A DNA stretch of 14,706 nucleotides from an uncultured Prevotella sp. (GTDB taxonomy: Bacteria; Bacteroidota; Bacteroidia; Bacteroidales; Bacteroidaceae). The stretch spans positions 1 through 14,706 of the forward strand of contig CAJPPF010000041.1 in NCBI GenBank assembly GCA_905372445.1, read 5' to 3'. Position numbers and translations under genes: made by a program. A model generated the notes under the pieces. It was not told the origin of the DNA, did no database searches, and was given only the letters and a program-made list of their open reading frames with translations. Every line of letters starts with the position of its first letter. The stretch's first letter is position 1. Of this stretch, positions 12,284 to 14,706 are shown one piece after another.

Positions 12284-14638
12284 ATGAATAAAATCATTCG
12301 CAAGGAACAGTTCTCAGAGAAAGTGTTCAGTTTCGTTATTGAAGCACCACTGATAGCCTGCAGTCGCAAGGCAGGACATTTTGTTATTGTGCGAGTGGGC
12401 GAAAAAGGCGAACGCATGCCACTTACAATTGCCGACTCTGATATAAAATACGGAACTATCACACTCGTAGTGCAGAAGGTAGGACTTAGTTCCACAAAAT
12501 TTTGCAATCTCAACGAAGGCGATTACATCACAGATGTGGTAGGACCATTAGGTCAGGCAACACATATTGAGAACTTCGGTACAGTGTTATGTGCCGGAGG
12601 TGGTGTAGGAACTGCTCCTATGCTTCCTATAATTAAAGCACTGAAATTAGCCGGTAATCGTGTGATTTCTGTCCTTGCAGGTCGTTCCAAGGAACTTATC
12701 ATACTTGAAGAACAGGTACGCGAGTATTCTGATGAGGTCATCATAATGACCGACGATGGTTCTTACGGACAGAAAGGTCTTGTTACTGCCGGTATGGAGC
12801 AAGTCATCCTACGCGAGAAAATAGATAAATGCTTTGCCATTGGTCCTGCCATAATGATGAAGTTCTGCTGTCTCCTCACAAAGAAATACGAAATTCCTAC
12901 AGAGGTGTCGCTTAACACTATCATGGTAGACGGTACAGGAATGTGTGGTGCCTGCCGAATCACGGTAGGTGGAAAGACCAAGTTCGTATGTATAGACGGA
13001 CCAGAATTTGATGGACATCAAGTTGACTTCGACGAGATGTTCAAACGTATGGGAGCTTTCAAGGCTGTCGAACTTGAAGAGATGGAACATTTAGATGAAC
13101 ACCTCTCTCCTACTTACACTGATGCCATAAGGCATATGGAGCATCTGATTGACGTAACAGGCATGACTACCGACACTCCTCTCAACGAACTCATCGACCG
13201 TGATGCAGCCTGGCGTAAAGAGTTACAAAAGTCGATGAAGCCAAAGGAGCGAATGCAGATTGGACGGTGTAAGATGAGCGAACTTGATCCGGTTTATCGT
13301 GCTACTACACGTACAGAAGAAGTAAACAAAGGACTTACCGTTCCTCAGGCTATGACAGAGGCTAAGCGTTGCCTTGATTGTAAGTCTCCTTCTTGTATGG
13401 AAGGATGTCCGGTAAGTATTAACATACCTTCTTTTATTAAGAATATAGAGCGTGGACAGTTCCTTGAAGCTGCAAAGGTTCTTAAATCAACAAGTGCTCT
13501 GCCAGCTGTATGCGGACGTGTGTGTCCGCAGGAGAAGCAATGTGAGAGTTTGTGCATACATCATAAGATGAACAGTCAGCCGGTAGCCATTGGTCATCTC
13601 GAGCGATTTGCCGCTGACTACGAACGCGAAAGCGGAAAAATTTCTCTTCCCGAAGTAGCAGAGAAAAATGGAATCAAGGTGGCTATCGTAGGTTCTGGTC
13701 CTGCAGGACTTACATGTGCCGGCGATATGGCAAAGGAAGGATACTCTGTCACGGTGTTCGAGGCACTCCACGAAATTGGTGGCGTACTGAAGTATGGAAT
13801 ACCTGAATTCCGTCTGCCAAATGATATTGTAGATGTAGAAATAGAAAACCTCCGGAAGATTGGTGTCAACTTCGTAAAAGACTGTATTGTAGGTAAAACA
13901 ATCACAATACAGGAACTTGAAGATGAAGGTTTTAAAGCGATATTTATAGCATCAGGTGCTGGTTTACCGAACTTTATGAATATCCCCGGCGAGAATGCGG
14001 TGGGAGTAATGTCATCAAATGAATATCTGACCCGTGTAAACCTAATGGATGCTTCTAATCCAGAGAGCGATACTCCTATAGTTAAGGCTCGTTCGGTAAT
14101 GGTTGTTGGTGGCGGTAACACTGCTATGGACTCTTGCCGCACGGCAAAACGTCTTGGAGCAGAGCGAGTATTCGTTGTATACCGTCGCTCGGAGGCAGAG
14201 ATGCCTGCTCGACTTGAGGAGGTGAAACATGCCAAGGAAGAAGGAATAGAATTCCTTACACTTCACAATCCTATTGAATATATTGTCAACGATAAAGGTA
14301 ATGTCTGTCATGTAAAACTTCAAGTAATGGCTTTAGGGGAGCCTGATGCATCTGGTCGTCGTAGTCCTGTGCCTATAGAAGGTAAGATTGAGACCATCGA
14401 CATTGACCAGGCTATTGTTGCAATTGGTGTCTCCCCTAACCCACTCGTTCCGAAATCGGTAGAAGGACTGGCGTTAGGACGCAAGAATACTATTGCAGTG
14501 AACGAAAAGATGCAGTCATCTATACCGACTATCTTTGCGGGTGGCGATATTGTGCGTGGAGGTGCAACAGTGATTCTTGCCATGGGTGATGGTCGTAAAG
14601 CCGCTGCTTCAATGGTTGAAATGCTAAAAAAGAATTAA
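12284..14638 (+). CDS. NfnAB-like fused flavin/iron-sulfur NAD(P)H oxidoreductase
   Basis: A 784-residue fusion. Residues 1-260 resemble PyrK/NfnA electron-transfer subunits: flavin motif RMPLTI at 44-49, nucleotide loop CAGGGVGTAP at 103-112, and a [2Fe-2S] site at Cys221, Cys224 and Cys236. Asp216 stands where PyrK has its first cysteine, as I recall for Thermotoga NfnA. Residues 330-784 resemble GltD/NfnB: [4Fe-4S] cysteines 363, 366, 371, 375 and 410, 414, 420, 424, then the FAD fold GSGPAG at 470-475. The NADP(H) fold GGGNTAMDS is at 609-617, with Arg634-Arg635 beyond it. Databases often name such proteins dihydroorotate dehydrogenase/glutamate synthase fusions. The most likely activity is ferredoxin-linked NADH/NADP+ transhydrogenation by electron bifurcation. 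I place the start at the ATG; a TTG ten codons upstream has no support. It lies 74 bases after serS. Confidence 0.88.
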   Translation: MNKIIRKEQFSEKVFSFVIEAPLIACSRKAGHFVIVRVGEKGERMPLTIADSDIKYGTITLVVQKVGLSSTKFCNLNEGDYITDVVGPLGQATHIENFGTVLCAGGGVGTAPMLPIIKALKLAGNRVISVLAGRSKELIILEEQVREYSDEVIIMTDDGSYGQKGLVTAGMEQVILREKIDKCFAIGPAIMMKFCCLLTKKYEIPTEVSLNTIMVDGTGMCGACRITVGGKTKFVCIDGPEFDGHQVDFDEMFKRMGAFKAVELEEMEHLDEHLSPTYTDAIRHMEHLIDVTGMTTDTPLNELIDRDAAWRKELQKSMKPKERMQIGRCKMSELDPVYRATTRTEEVNKGLTVPQAMTEAKRCLDCKSPSCMEGCPVSINIPSFIKNIERGQFLEAAKVLKSTSALPAVCGRVCPQEKQCESLCIHHKMNSQPVAIGHLERFAADYERESGKISLPEVAEKNGIKVAIVGSGPAGLTCAGDMAKEGYSVTVFEALHEIGGVLKYGIPEFRLPNDIVDVEIENLRKIGVNFVKDCIVGKTITIQELEDEGFKAIFIASGAGLPNFMNIPGENAVGVMSSNEYLTRVNLMDASNPESDTPIVKARSVMVVGGGNTAMDSCRTAKRLGAERVFVVYRRSEAEMPARLEEVKHAKEEGIEFLTLHNPIEYIVNDKGNVCHVKLQVMALGEPDASGRRSPVPIEGKIETIDIDQAIVAIGVSPNPLVPKSVEGLALGRKNTIAVNEKMQSSIPTIFAGGDIVRGGATVILAMGDGRKAAASMVEMLKKN

Positions 14639-14643
14639 AGATT

Positions 14644-14706
14644 ATGATGAAAAAGCTTTTCTTACTGCTTTTGATAACCGCAGTCTGTCTCAATTCTGTT
14701 TACGCC
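14644..14706 (+). CDS. Exported protein, N-terminal fragment only
   Basis: Twenty-one codons are visible before the window ends. They form a Sec signal peptide: MMKK, a leucine-rich core, and SVYA as a likely signal peptidase I site. Cys15 is preceded by Ala-Val, which does not fit a lipobox well. A second ATG follows the first, so either could be used. It begins 5 bases after the oxidoreductase stop and is likely co-transcribed. The mature protein lies outside the window, so no function can be given. Confidence 0.7.
   Translation, partial: MMKKLFLLLLITAVCLNSVYA

Noticed and set aside
13618..14235. 205-codon open frame on the minus strand
   Set aside because: It is antisense to the FAD/NADP part of the oxidoreductase; low-complexity Ser/Thr/Ile-rich product, no start signal or promoter.
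14686..14688. Lipoprotein cysteine in the last signal peptide
   Set aside because: Cys15 follows Thr-Ala-Val, not a Gly/Ala/Ser at -1, and a better signal peptidase I site (VYA) follows.

Overview
The window looks like chromosomal core sequence from a Bacteroidales bacterium, most likely Prevotella or a close relative. The reasons are the protein sequences, a moderate-to-low GC content with AT-rich intergenic gaps, start regions that mostly lack Shine-Dalgarno sequences, and several matches to the Bacteroidetes promoter pattern (TTTG, about 19-20 bases, then TAnnTTTG). I see no transposase, integrase, phage gene, tRNA or CRISPR array, so this is ordinary core genome rather than an island.

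Left part, minus strand (1-3684). There are two transcription units. One is sucC-sucD (succinyl-CoA synthetase; sucD runs off the left edge), with its own promoter. The other is a two-gene operon: a NifU/IscU-like scaffold protein of 233 residues followed by a GGGtGRT-family protein of unknown function. It has a near-consensus promoter, a roughly 95-base leader and a strong intrinsic terminator.

Centre, minus strand (3842-9328). A compact cluster reads ftsY, rimO, an HU-family DNA-binding protein, a membrane protein joining an HU-like domain to a LysM domain, rnpB (RNase P RNA) and yihY. The gaps are 30, 16, -17, about 0 and 28 bases, so the whole set may be one transcript. It mixes membrane targeting (FtsY), ribosome modification (RimO), chromosome packaging, a possible chromosome-to-cell-wall tether, tRNA processing and an inner-membrane protein.

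Right part, plus strand (9534-14706). rplU-rpmA (ribosomal proteins L21 and L27) follows a leader that can fold into two adjacent hairpins plus a loop-to-tail pseudoknot, a candidate autoregulatory leader, and ends at a strong terminator. A 669-base gene-free stretch then holds several inverted repeats and a small element of three tandem 23-bp units plus one inverted copy. serS follows, then a fused NfnAB-like flavin/iron-sulfur oxidoreductase, and finally the first 21 codons of an exported protein.

Most worth a second look: the HU-TM-LysM protein encoded directly against rnpB, the GGGtGRT/NifU-like pair, the L21 leader fold, the 23-bp repeat element, and the restriction of strong Shine-Dalgarno sequences to second cistrons.
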